64,000 bases of DNA, taken from NCBI GenBank assembly GCA_013397865.1, contig VZTI01002805.1, forward strand, positions 169,206 through 233,205, read 5' to 3'. The DNA comes from Struthidea cinerea. Lineage: Eukaryota > Chordata > Aves > Passeriformes > Corcoracidae. Positions 48,801 through 61,338 of this stretch are shown here, piece by piece; position 1 is the stretch's first letter; the number at the start of each line of letters is the position of its first letter. The position numbers were made by a program, and so were the translations under genes. The notes below the pieces were generated by a model that did no database searches, was not told the origin of the DNA, and worked only from the letters and a program-made list of their open reading frames with translations.

Positions 48801-51800
48801 AGGTTTTAACAGCAATTGAGGGAAAGACCTTGGTAACAGAGCAGCCATTCAGAGTGGGTTTGACACAGCTAGAAGTTATCTTACCCCTATTGTGACCTTT
48901 GCCTGGACCTGATGGAGCAGCTTCACTGCCAGAGGTGTGGCATGCGCTACTCAGCGGGCTGATAGGACCTCCTACCTCAAGTAGATCTATGCAGCCTTGT
49001 AGAGGGGGATCAGCACTGTGTGGTCAGCAGGCTGTGTAAGGTTACATGGATGCAGATGGAGCTGCAGCACGTGCACCTCTCCCAGAAAGGGTGGTGAAAT
49101 GAAGGCACCTGCCTGTTCAAGAATGTTGGTGACCTAGTGATCCACAGATCCTGTGACAATGGCATTAGGACTTTGGAAAATTACTATTTCTGAAGAGTAA
49201 GGAAGAATGTTGAGAAATTTGTAGAAATTTTATAAGTATCTAGAGATCAGGTTCTGTTGTATTGTTGATATTGACCTTGAATGTGTCAGACTACTTGATA
49301 ATATGTGTTGTTACTATATCAATAAACAACTATCATTTGATTTAAACAAGAATTGAGCAGTGACAATACGCACAACAGCATTTATTGCCTTCAGATGTTA
49401 CCTATACTGTCTCCCTTCTGGAAAGTCAAAAAGCTTAAAGACAATAGAGAGCTTCTTGGATTCCTTTTGAAACTAGGAAGCTTTTCTTCCCCACTCCTCT
49501 TTTGCTATATGCCAGTTAACGCTGAAATGGAAGCAGTCCCACAACTAAACAAATGCTTCTCCCTTGACAAAGAGTTTACTTCATACCTCTCTCCTTCACA
49601 AATTGTTCTAAAATTTGAGATTTTCAGGAGCTCTATCCCACTGCCTAACCATTTTGCTGGACTGATTTTTTCCTTTCATTTAAGTCAATTTCCTAGGAAG
49701 AACCCCAGTGAAACCTGCCCCTTTAGACACTAGCCATGGGCTTGATAGAGCTACAAACAGGTGGAATTATGACACTGAGGACTCTATAGTTACTCTTCCA
49801 AACAGCAACTACACTTAATTACACAGCATAAGCCAGAATTTAGGCATGGCACATCTTTCTTAAAATCACCACAGTATATAGATAGGCTAATTAGCCCCCA
49901 AGTTATTCAATTCTAAACTTGTACAGCAAAAGCAAAATGTTTTATGTTAATTAGCAGTTTCTTTATAAAGCCCAAACCAGTATTTTCTTACACTTAATTT
50001 AATAAGAATATTGCCTATCAGCAAGTCTATCAGAACAGCACAGCCTTGTGGGTAATTACCTTATCGGTTTACTAAAATAACATCCATCAATTCCTTTCAG
50101 TGTGTTTTTCCCAGTTAAAAAGTGTTAAGACAGAAATGTAATCTAATCTGTATTTTGTCCCATCAATTTCGGACAGTGATTCTGCTATAATTATCTTTAT
50201 TAGTTTCCATGTCTATCACATGCCATCTCATTCATCACTTTAGATCAGCATTAGTCAGTCTTGTGTAATATTTGCAGCAAGTTTTATAATTAAGAGATTC
50301 TTAATTGTAGCTTAATCATATATTGTTTTTTTTTTCAGGTAGAACAGTTGTGACTACAATTGGACAGCACTTCACGCCCAGGAAATAAAATGGTAGAACA
50401 CTACATTTCAGATCTCTTTATTGAAAGATTGAATGGCATTGATCATTCACACTAGGAATGTATGAAGAATATATCTATTCCTCATATTTGTTATTAAAAA
50501 TGGGCCTATTTAGACCATGCCAAGAATTCCCCAGCTGCATACCTATCACCTCTGTTGTAAGATTTTCTGGTAGGCCAAGAATTTCTGAGTACATAAATTC
50601 AGAACTAGTTTTTAATCTAAAGATGGATATGTTGATAAGAAATAACAGATTTTGGAAAAGAAATATTTATTCCTACAGAAAAGGCAATGTGAAGCACAAA
50701 ATGAAGTACTAGCAAGTATTTAAGGCAACATCTACTTGTTGATCCAGAACTATTCGTCCTTAGTATAGAAACCTTAGGTAAAAGAAAGATTCTTGTTCAG
50801 CTCAGTAGACAAACCATTCAGAGGAATTGTCAGTATCAATACTGGAAAAGAACTTCAAGAAGGGACAGTTTTATAGCTGAAATAAAAGACATACAACCTT
50901 TTTATTTCCCAAGATTTCAGCCAGCTTCCCATTGCAATCTACAGAAAGACCTCATGGGTGTTTTGTCGTTTCATAGAATAATTACAAGCTTCTGTTACAG
51001 AAATCTTCACAGGAGTAAGACCTATTTCATTTCTGATGATGTGATAGAGCTATAAAGCACTTGTTTGCAGTTTAAAAAAACCTCTCAGTTACATATAACC
51101 AATAAACTGAAGTTCCTATATTTTTTAAGCATGCAAAATGGGTGGGCTTTTATCTTTAGAGACTTCAAGTCAACAGGTTCATTAAAGCAAACCAGCTGCT
51201 AGAAATAAATTAAACATAAAACAGAAAAAAAAAAACTTAAAACAAAACCACAAAACCCTTCCGACTCCACTGGGAAAGAAGGAAAAATTCAAAGACAGAA
51301 AAAACTAATCAATTATCCTTTCACATCATCAATGTAAATAATAATTTATAGAGCAACACATTGCAAAGCAGATGAAAGATAATAGTTCTAACTCAATCTA
51401 TATTAGGTAAATACATTTAGATAGGGATTGCAAAACTCTGAATTTAAGACTACAGCTAAGTAGATTTTGAGAATTCAATGTCAATAAACCCACATGGAAC
51501 AGCCTCAGAAAACTTAAAGCAACACAACTTCTCTATATGCAGTGTATAACCAATGTGCCTGGAAGACAAAGTCAGAGATGTTTATGCAAACATCCAATAG
51601 AACCATTAGTTTTCCCCGTTCTGAAGCCAGGAGTTAATAAAGTGTCACTAACTCGTAGTAAAAACCCTCGGTTTTGATAGCACTGCTGCAACTGTGCATG
51701 TGTTGGGAATGGGGAGAATACCAGGTACACAGACTACCATTCACAGTTTAATGTATCTGTTATAAACTAATTGGAATGAAGACAAACAGTAACCAGACTA

Positions 51801-52065
51801 CTTAAAGTATTGGAAATAACAGCTTCTGTAAGTGAAGTCAATGGAGAATGGGAAAAAAAACCAAACCTGTTTACTTCTATGTAACAAGTATGTAATGTAT
51901 TCATAACATAATAAATGACTAGAGGTGATGATTCTCAAGCAGGTGGGAAACACTAACAAGAACTTACAAGTTGTCACAGATGTCAATTATATTAAACGGA
52001 TCCTTATCCTAAAGGACACCTAACATTCCCTACAGAAAAGGGAAGAAAGCCCATTAGTGGATTCC
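45886..52065. other. AT-rich unique DNA, no gene recognised
   Basis: About 6.2 kb contain no recognised gene. A more GC-rich patch at about 48890-49150, followed by AT-rich sequence with an AATAAA near 49319, is discussed under findings. The 126-codon plus-strand frame at 49353-49733 has no recognisable domain. Confidence 0.5.
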
Positions 52066-52494
52066 CAAAGGGTACTGGAGCACCTCTCTGCTGAAGACAA
52101 GGTGAAGAAGTTGGGGCTGTTCAGCCTGGAGAAGAGGTTACATGGAAATCTCATAACAATCTTCCAGTATCTGAAGGGGGACTACAGGGAAGCCAGAGAG
52201 AAGGACTCTTCATCAAGAACTGTAGAAATGGAACAAGGGGAAAAGGTTTCAAGCTGAAAGAGGGGGGATTTAGATTTGATATATACAAGAAATTCTTTAT
52301 TTTGAGGCTGGTGAGGTACCACAATAAGTTGTCCAGAGAAGCTGTGGATACTTCATCCCTGGAAGTGTTCAGGCCAGGTTGGGTCGGGATTTGGGCAGCC
52401 TAGTCTAGTGGGATGTGCTCCTGCCCACAGCAGGGGGATTATAGTTAGATGATGTTTATGATCCTTTCCAGCCCAAAAAGCACTCTATGTTTCT
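52066..52494 (+). mobile_element. CR1 LINE 3' fragment, plus orientation
   Basis: Sense CR1 blocks in order: 'tactggagcacctctctg', 'gttggggctgttcagcctgg', 'gaagaggttacatgg', 'ggaacaaggggaaaaggttt', 'gaaattctttattttgagg' and 'gtccagagaagctgtgg', ending with 'tttccagcccaaaaagcac' and a degenerate terminus. It is 5'-truncated as usual for CR1. Confidence 0.93.
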
Positions 52495-55400
52495 AAATTC
52501 AGACTGAGGTCACGTGTATCTGCATTTCAATTCCATCCCTTTTGCAGGACAGATGATGCCAGCAACACTTTTCTCTGGAGCCAGTCACAAAATCCCAAAA
52601 GAAAGCATTATCTTCCTGTGTCACATATTTTGGCTCTGCAATAGATTTATGACAGTTGACTTACTGAATTTTAAAACAGATTTTGGCTGTTTCTCTCTAG
52701 TATTCTAGGGAATTAAAATTAATATTTATGATGCAAACTGATAGCTTCATAATACTTTTATTAATATTTCCACACTCTGAAGTTCTCAAGTTGAAGGGGA
52801 AATTAATTGTAAGTATTTATTTACACTGCTGAAGCTATTATCATCTACTTGTTTATATAGTACCAATTTTTATATATGACAACCTCCCAATGAATCAGCA
52901 GTGCTAAATCTAGAACCCACTGACAATATTTCAGATTAATTTATGGTCAGTTTGCTAGAATCTGATGCACAGTCAAATGCAGCAACTTAAATGTTCTGTA
53001 GGTTTATGGCTTATGCTCAGTGATGAGTGTGCATTAAAATATTTACTGGAGAATCAGATGGTGCTTATAGATAACCACCAAATGGATGTAAGGAAAACAC
53101 AGTGAGGTTGCATTACCTACAATGGAAAATTAGAGGATGGTAGAAAATAGGAGTAATGTGTGAGGTAGCAAATGGTGGAACAAATTATAAGGGCAGCAAG
53201 GTGTTGAAAAGTAATTAATGATTGAAGTATCTTGAAGAGGAACACTACTGTATAATTACTAAGTATCATCATTAATCAATTTAAGTTTCTTTTTTTTTTT
53301 CAAATAGTCTGTTATACTGAAAGATTCCCCTACATGTTGTGGAAGGATGTATTACCTTCAGCATTTCTTTGAGCTGAAGGGCATGTCAACTTACTGACTG
53401 TTAGGGACATGAAGTTCAAATGCAGAAGCTCTGTAATAGCTCTTACGTTCAAACATAAGAAAGCCACAGCAAAGCTCTTATAAAAAAACAAGGCAGTCTA
53501 TTGAGAGATCGGCAGATTTTGTGCATGCAAAAATCCTAATTAAAACAGAGCCTTCAAGTATATCAGTACAAGTAAAATATATATAAGTGGATCATATATA
53601 AGTAAAGCAATTAAGTATTGTCATGTGAAACATGAAAAGACCTAGAGACTACAGAGGGAGAGCAGTGTAGGTTTTGACCATGTAAATGTTTCTACCTACA
53701 ATTTAGAATCCATCAAGGGGATGGTATTGCAAACAATCCATGTTTCAAAGTCATAATCATAGATCATCTGTTGATCTGATAAGGCCTGACTTGTTACTTA
53801 TTCTGTTATTTTCCTGTAGTTGTCATATTACACATTTTCTGAAAGGTTACTCTTCTCTGTACTGAGAGAAATTAGAGTAGTAAGAGAAGCAGCCATGAGC
53901 TAATCTCAATTAAATGTGTATCTATGCAAGAGAGTCTATGATTATTTACCACACCAAAGATATAATTCACAGCTGAAAGTAAATCAATGCTTTCACATGC
54001 AATCAGTTTTTCAGCTAGGAAAAATTACTATTTTCAAACACTACTTAATTTTTCTTTCATATTTGAAAGAGATAACCCACCAACGTGGAATTTCTGCACC
54101 AATGACTGCCCCAGTATGTGTTCTGCTGTCACTGATAGCAACACTGCCCTATTTGCTAAAACATGAATCAGAAAATTTACCTCATGCCCAGTAGTTCCTT
54201 TCCTCTTTTGTTCATTTATTTATTTATTTATTGGGTTTTGCCTTTTAACACAATTCTGAACCACTGAATACTGACACCATTGTTTGAGTGAGCTTAAGGT
54301 ATGATATTCTATGCTTTAGTTATCAGGTATTTCTAAATCCAGGTCAACAGACATGCTTACACTTGATCCAAAAGGCTAAATCCCTCTTTCTTCAACCAAG
54401 AGATTTGAACAAGAAAGCCACAAAGAAGGATTATCTTGGCAAGTGTACGTAAAGCTTATTCTTTAACCTGATGTAGTAGGACAAAACTAGCTAAAATCTC
54501 TGTAACTTAGCAATCTCCTTTTAAAAACAATAATATATATGAATAAACACCTAAAAAACCCAACTCAGCTCCACAACTCTCATACTTCAGTAGAAAAGAA
54601 TTCCACACATCAGCCTGAGCTTTGTCTTTCAAAGACCTTGGATTTCAGACACTTTTTACCACAAAATAATCTTTCCTTCTTGATGTAAACAGGGACAAAA
54701 AGGGCGTAAAAATGTAAGAAAATTTGATGTCAAGTCGATAGATATATAATTGTTTGGCTAGACCTTGTATATCTCTTTTTCATGACAAAAAGAAGGGTAG
54801 TCAGTAGAATCAGACACTGGGATAAAATGACAATGCCATATTCTTACAAGGAAAAAAGATTTGCTATCATATTCTATCGTTTGCTGTCTAGAATTTGCTA
54901 TCCTTCTCTGGTGTGAAAGATATTCTGTATGTTCTGTCAGTTATGAGCATACTTCAAGAGTGGCTAAGGTCCTTACAACAGGTACTCTAAATGGAAGAGT
55001 TTTTTATTCAGAACGAAAACAAGTGGAAAAGAAAGATAAGCTGATTTAAGTTTCATTGATTTCCCATCCATTTATGGATGCTCCTTAGTACTATAGCTAG
55101 CTTAATTTTAAAGGTGGTAGTCATGTTGTTCAGTGTTGGTCCTTTTTAAACTACAGGATAGAAAAGAAGGTCTATTTTTAATCATATCTATAAAATTATA
55201 CAACTCTTAGTAGGGGGCTCTTAACAATTCTTTTCAAATTCTCATTCCACAGTCATCATAGAGCTTATTTGCAAACACAAGCAATTTCTCTTTGATGGTG
55301 TTTTTACCCTTTGATAAATTGCAAATTAAAGCATCTCAAGCCAAAACTGAAGTTTCTGCATAAATAACCCATTCACTATCCATTTATAAACTGTGAGGAA

Positions 55401-55751
55401 TTTGAGTGATTTCTCACACACTATCTGAAAAATAATTCAAATTAAGTACTAGTGTAAGTTTTAACTCAACATGTCTTCCTGCTGAAAAGATACCAGAACC
55501 AAGTAACATACTTGAATTAAAACATAAAGGAGATCAAGAAGGAGCATTTCTCTATCAATATCAGAAAAAACTCTACTGGGCCACATGAAAGGTCCATTTA
55601 GGCTAAGTTTCTGTCTCCAGTAGTATCCAATAGGTAACTTCTTTCTGGCTTCCTAAAAGGGAGAACTCTAGGGTTCTAAAAGGGAGAAGTGACACACAGA
55701 TCTGGGTAGAATTTTTTTTTTTTTAAATGTATCTTGTAACTGACAAGTAAG
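52495..55751. other. AT-rich unique DNA, no gene recognised
   Basis: No transposon or gene is recognised. A short (TTTA)n repeat lies at 54211-54232, and AT-rich runs occur near 53575 and 54530. Confidence 0.5.
54211..54232. repeat. (TTTA)n microsatellite
   Basis: Five tandem ATTT/TTTA units, directly seen. Confidence 0.9.
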
Positions 55752-57118
55752 TGTGGTGGTTTAATCCCAGACAATAGACAAATATGCAGACAACTGCTTG
55801 CTGACTCACTCTCCTTTAGGATGAAGTGAAAATAGGAGAAAGATAATAAAAGTCTATTGAGTTTGTCCAGCCCATAGATGGGGTTCCCTCTATTACAAAA
55901 GATCAGAATAGAATACAAGGCTTGTTGTGTTGTTGAGAGGCAAAGACAGCTCAGGCTGTCACCAGCTCACTTGCCCAATTCCTTCTGAGGTTGGTCCTCC
56001 ATTCATTTGGGTTATTCCTGCTGTATCACTTCCTAAACATACAACTGAAGCCATGGGTTACAACATGTATAAATGTTAAGGTTGATTGTATATCCATTGG
56101 AATCTGCACCCCTTTTCCCCTTAGACCAGGTAAAAGAGTTACCATTGCAACAACATCCACGCATTGCACTTGTGCCGGCATGAAACCTCCATGGGCTGCA
56201 GTTCCTCTGAGGGTGTGCCTGCTCCAGCATGGGTTTATTCCTGAGCCATAGTCCCTTCAGGGGTTTTTGCTCTAGTTCACAATTGAGTCCATTCATGTCT
56301 GGTACAGCGGTACAGGAATGGAAGCATTGCCGGGGTCATATACCAGCCCAGGCACATGGGAACATATTGTTATCAAAATGTTACTAGGCATGGTAAAGTA
56401 AGATGATAAGCAGCACATCAAACAGCAAAAAACCAAAACCAGTCATCAGCAAGCCACAGGCTCCAATATACAGTAAAGTAAATGAGCCTCATGGCAAGCA
56501 TAAGAGCCTGCCAATAAACAGCTAAGCAGTTATAACAGCTATAAATCCAAACTACAATCAAATCTGATGTTATCTTGAACCTCTTAAGCCCCATTATGCA
56601 ACAAAAAATCCTGTGGCGGGTAGGGCAAATACCTACACATCCAGCCAGTCACTTCCTTATCCCCTGGAAAGAGAAGAAAACAGAATGGAGACAAGAATAT
56701 TCATGGATTAAACCAGAAAATTTAATAGGGGAAGAAAAATTGCATGTGGAAGCAGAACAGTTTCACTGTTTCCCATGGGCTAGAAGATGTATAGTCACCT
56801 CCTGCAAAGCAGAGCCTTAGCACACGCAATGATTACTTGGGAAGACACAAGCCAAAACCACAAATGTTCCTAATCCCTCCTCCTATCCTTGTATTGATTT
56901 CATTGCTTGCTATGAAGTTATACGGCATAAAATAGCCGTTTGGTCTTTTGGGGTCAGTTCTCCTGCCAGCTTCCTGCCCAGATCCAGCCTAGTCCCTGAG
57001 AGGGGAAAGTGAGAGAAGAGAGTGAGAAAAAGGGAAAACCTTGATAGCCAAAACAGGAGTGTGTTGGCAGCAGTGTTTCAGTTGCAAATTCAAAACAACA
57101 CCGTACAGCCCGCTATTA
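55752..57118 (-). mobile_element. Degraded ERVL-like sequence, minus orientation
   Basis: The left edge, TGTGGTGGTTTAATCCC, resembles the complement of an ERVL LTR terminus. The right part contains 'ggcataaaatagccgtttgg', 'ggggtcagttctcc' and 'aaaacaggagtgtgttggc', which follow the order of avian ERVL LTR landmarks toward the U3 start. The middle (about 56110-56300) carries the 'ccatgggctgcagttcctct' and 'ctgctccagcatgggttta' blocks that I associate with sequence next to ERVL LTRs in birds. At 1.37 kb it is long for one LTR, so it may be a partial LTR plus internal sequence or two rearranged pieces. No intact reading frame or target duplication is visible. Confidence 0.55.
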
Positions 57119-57121
57119 AAC

Positions 57122-57143
57122 ATATATATATATATATATATAT
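57122..57143. repeat. (AT)n microsatellite
   Basis: Eleven uninterrupted AT units abutting the right edge of the ERVL-like block. Confidence 0.95.
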
Positions 57144-57378
57144 GTAAAAAACCATTAACCCATACTCAAAAACAAACAGAAAGAAATCCTCTATCTCAAA
57201 CAGACACAATATAGTAGGGATGAAACATGATATTTATCTGGTGAATTTCCTTAACTTTCAGTAGCCTATATCTTAGGGACTTCCTGAAAATTCACCTAAT
57301 GAAAGCATTTTAATCTCTTTTGAATATGAGTACAGTACTGACATACACATTCTGTAGGAAAGACAGTCATCAAATAAT

Positions 57379-58555
57379 GAAATCATAGTATGATTGGGGT
57401 TGGAAGGGCCTTTAAAGATCATCTAGTGCAACTTCCCTGCCATGAGCAGGGACTTCTTCAACTAGGTCAGGTTGCTCAGAGCCCCATCCAACCAGACTTT
57501 GAGTATTTCCAGGGATGGAGCATTCACCACTTTTCTAGGCAACTTGCGCCCATGTTTCACCATCCTCATTGTAAAAAACATCTTCCTTTTGTCTATTCAA
57601 ATTCAACTTGCTTTTAATTTAAAACCATTGTCCCTTGTCCTAATCCAATAGACTGATAAAAAGTCAGTCCCGTCTTTCCTATAACCACTTCCAGTACCAA
57701 CAGGCAGCAATGAGGTCCCCCTGGAGCCTTCTTCAGGCTGAACAATCCCAACTCTCTCAGCTTTTATGAGATCAGCTATCTGATCATCTTCATGGACCTC
57801 CTCTGGGCTTGCTCCAACAGGTCCATGTCCTTCCCATGCTGGGGACCCCAGAGCTGGATGCAGTGTTCCAGGTGGGGTCTCACCAGAGCAGAGCAGAGGG
57901 GCAGAATCCCCTCCCTGGCCCTGCTGCCCACGCTGCTTTGGATGCAGCCCAGGACACGTTTGGCTTTCTGGGCTGTGAGTGCCCATGGCTGGGTCATACC
58001 CAGCCTCTCACCCACCAGCACCCCCAAGTCCTTCTCAGCAGAATCCCTTCATCCCCCAGCCTGTGTTGGTACTGGGGGTTGCCCCTACCCAGGTGCAGCA
58101 CCTTGCAGTATGTCTTATTGAACCTCATGCAATTCCCATGGTCCCACTCCTACAACTTGTCCATGCACTTCTGGATGGCATCCCATCTATCAGGAGTTTC
58201 AATGGCACCACTCAGCTTGATGTCATTTGCAAACTTGCTGAAGGTGTGCTTGCTCCCTTTGTCTATGTCATTGTTTAAGTCATTAAACAGTACAGTTCCC
58301 AATATGGACGTCTGAGGGACACCACTTGTCACTGATGTTTATCAGGATACCGAGCCATCGACCACTACCCTCTGGGGACCCAACTCAATTCAATCAACTC
58401 CTCATCCACCAAAGAGTCCACTCATTAAATCATCTCTCCAATCTAGAAAGAAGGATGTTGTGGGGAACCTTGTCAAAGGCCTTACATAAACCCAGATAGG
58501 TGACACTCACAGCCCTTCCTTTGTCCATTGGTGTAATCATTCCGTCCCAATCATC
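57379..58555 (-). mobile_element. CR1 LINE 3' part with C-terminal reverse transcriptase
   Basis: From the left it carries the antisense 3' end ('gattggggttggaagggcct', 'ccctgccatgagcagggact'), then 'ctggggaccccagagctgga' and 'aggtggggtctcaccagagc', and on to reverse-transcriptase text. The minus-strand frame at 58150-58332 reads TSGVPQ...GTVLFNDLNNDID...KFANDIKL, equivalent to the family's SGVPQGSVLGP block and the FADD active site; one catalytic aspartate is changed to asparagine (FAND). Further frames are broken by stops, so the copy is dead. It is joined on its 5' side to an ORF1 fragment at about 58556. Confidence 0.93.
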
Positions 58556-59035
58556 TGAACATCCTGAGGGCTCTTTTGATCACCCAAAACCTATGCATTG
58601 CAACTGCATCATTACCTCTGTGGCAGACTAGTAACGGGCAGTAGCCCAAGGGCCTTACCAGGAAGTCTCCTGGTGATGTCCTTAACCCTGGCCCCAGGTT
58701 CACACAGCATATTGGACTCCATTCCCATTTGAAGGCAATCACCTACAACTACATCCTGTCTTTTTTTTGTTGTGGAAGTGTTTGTGATATGAAATGTAGG
58801 TCTTTCAGACACTGGTAATGCCTCCAGTGGAGCTGGGTCTTCATCCACCCTCATCATCCATTGACTGGCCTTCCCCATCCAGAGCCTCTTATCTATTGTT
58901 TCCATTCACTCTTTTTTTTGACCTTCTGCCCTACTGCCTTCTCTCTGTTGGGGGGACAGTAGAGAATCCAACTGATCTTGTCTGGTGGTTGTTCCTGTCC
59001 CAGGGAGTTAGAGTGTTGCTGTTGTACAAGTGAAA
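58556..59035 (-). mobile_element. CR1 ORF1 esterase-like fragment
   Basis: The minus-strand frame at 58612-58905 contains QDVVVGDCLQMG followed about 15 residues later by CEPGARVKDITRRLPG. This matches the SGNH-type esterase domain reported in ORF1 of CR1-like elements, where the usual text is VVVGDSL. The nucleophile serine of GDS is cysteine here. The block C-terminal to it (CPLLVCHRGNDAVA) is in another frame at 58551-58742, so at least one frameshift separates them. It lies in the same orientation as, and directly next to, the 3' ORF2 part at 57379-58555. Confidence 0.72.
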
Positions 59036-59083
59036 AACATGTTTCATCTCTGTTGGAAAGGTTCTGTCTGGTGAATTACACAG

Positions 59084-59137
59084 GTAAGGGGAAGGGAAAA
59101 GGGAAAGTGAAGGAAAAAGGGAAGGGGAAGGGAAAAG
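59084..59137. repeat. Polypurine (GGGAAA)n-like tract
   Basis: Degenerate AAGGGG and AAGGGA units, nearly pure purine over about 54 bp. They create the Lys-Gly repeats in a plus-strand open frame, which is not a gene. Such tracts can form triplex DNA. Confidence 0.9.
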
Positions 59138-60649
59138 GACTACATGACTTTAGGTACCCCTCAAAAAATCAATACAAGGATTGTATCTTATCCCTACCAC
59201 ATAATAAGATCTGCATCCACAGCAATCTCAATGGAAAAAAGAATCACAGAAAACTATCAAATAATTTTGTAAAACTAATTTTGAATATTCCGTGTTGGAT
59301 ATTGATGCAGTAACACATCACATGCAAGTGATTTTACATATTTTTCACCATATATAGACGTAATGACTCTGATACATATTCTACTTCTCTTCCTCTACAA
59401 CTTCCACTTCAGTTCTACTTTCTCGCGTTGCAAGAAAAAGGAAGATTGCATTATGCTTATTATAATTCTATCCCTTGCATATAATTTCAGCAAATTTTAC
59501 TAGTTAAGAGTGAATTTTTCATGCTTCTCTATGCTTAAGGTTATATTAAATTCATTTCAATGCATCATCAGAAATTATTCAACCATTTCCCTGAAAAAGC
59601 TGTCAAAAAAAAAAAAAAAAGGGGAAATTACCCATTTATATCAGGTGGTTTGTTTAACAGTACTTGCCACTTCACGACATACATTCTGCAGAATATAAGA
59701 AAATAATCAAGTTACATTTTCTTTTTTGATACAAGTATACAGATTTAGAAAAAAAATAGTTGAAAACCAGAGAAATCTTCTTTTGTCCAAGCTTAGACTG
59801 AGATTTGTATTTTAATTCTTTGAAAGCTCTAGCTTTCCTTGACATTCCCAAATCCCTTCAGTCAGCAACTTGTCATGCTGTATTATTGACATGGGACTCT
59901 TATGAGAATATACACTTATTTATCAGAGATAATACTATCCATCTTGCAATATCTTCTTGTAAAACCAAAAGATAACTAAGTCTTCTACTACACAGAGCAA
60001 TAACACCTAGGATGAAAATATTAAGTCTATGCTTGGCTGTTCTATCTTCTGCAAGAGTTTTTCAAGAAATGTTTTACTCTTACCCCAGAGTCAGGGATCA
60101 GCTACAGGAATTTCAGGTATCAACATACCCATGTTTTCCAGCTAACCCTGGTGATTCAAGTAACACCATATCTCTAGTTACTTATGTCTTCAACATAAGC
60201 AGTAAAACGTAAGAATTTCTTCTTGTGCAAGATGAACCCAAGGCTGACATGTGAACCATGAGTATTACAGGCTCTTTGTCCCTGTTGGGTTCCCTTGATC
60301 CCCTTAAACAATGGAAGAGAAAAGATTAACCAAATCAAACTGCAACACCCAGACCACTGCTCCAGCATTCTAAATGGCTCACAACATATACTTGCACTCT
60401 AAGCAAGGTTAAAAAACCGTTTTTTCTTCTAAACAAATGGTGTTCACCATTGAGGAGGGCTTAGTATTCAGAATAACTCATTTCAGGCAATTTATTTTAG
60501 ATCTGATGTTCCTCCATTATACATTTTACATGTTTTCAATAGATAGTAGAGACCAGCTCCACAACCCACATGGTTCTGCCTCCTCACTGTTGGGACTTCA
60601 GCTGTCTCTCACTGATGGTAGTCATGCTTTAATTAAGAAACCTTTAGCT

Positions 60650-60840
60650 TAGGCAGCTGTTTGGTGAGCTTGACTGATATGGACTCAGCCTCACCGATAC
60701 CTGATTTACCCACAGAACAGGAAAAACAACGTGGACGGCGGCACACAGCCTAGGGCTTTTGCAAAATAAACCAGAGTTTTGCAATAGAGACAGCGGTTCA
60801 TGCTCTATACTTCACTTACCAGTGTAGTCTCATATTGAAA
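60650..60840 (+). mobile_element. Possible LTR fragment (weak)
   Basis: A patch that is GC-richer than its surroundings contains 'gggcttttgcaaaataaacc', with an AATAAA signal in a context that resembles the R region of retroviral LTRs. I find no TG...CA ends, target duplication or TATA box. It could equally be unique host DNA. Confidence 0.25.
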
Positions 60841-61338
60841 CTGTAAATGGTGTGGGGGGTTGGGGACGCAGGGGACACAAACTGAAATAAATGATCAGAT
60901 AAAAACAAATTATACATGAAGTTTATATTATTTATTATTATTTTTTTTATATATTATTTATTTTATTATTACATGAAGTTTTGGCATTCCAGTTAAAGCT
61001 GTCTTGCAAAGACTTTCAGAGTGCTAGAATTGCTTTACCTTTTTGCACACAAAAAGGCAAAGCAATAAAAAAAAATCCACATTAAAAAAAATCCACAAGA
61101 CCAAATAAGGAAGAATCATTTGTCTGCAGAGTTAAGTGACCAACCAGGAAGTTCTCTTTTCCAACTGTTTAAAGTTTTCCTACTCATGGTACATAGGCAA
61201 AGGATTAATTTCCATAGCTCAAGTATACATGCACATCTTGTGGAAATGTTCCTGAATCATGAATGGAAAAGTCCTTGAAACTGTGGTTCCAAGATTACCA
61301 CTGAAAAAAGGAATAGCAAACATCTGATGTCAATATTT

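Larger units (their letters stand above)
59036..61338. other. AT-rich unique DNA with polypurine and AT-rich tracts
   Basis: No gene is recognised. A polypurine (GGGAAA)n-like tract lies at 59084-59137. An AT-rich tract bordered by TACATGAAGTTT repeats lies at 60913-60981. Around 60700-60800 a GC-richer patch with AATAAA could be an old LTR fragment. Confidence 0.45.

Noticed and set aside
57776..58315. Several 80-168 codon frames on both strands
   Set aside because: They are CR1 sequence; the plus-strand frames are antisense shadows of the reverse-transcriptase region.
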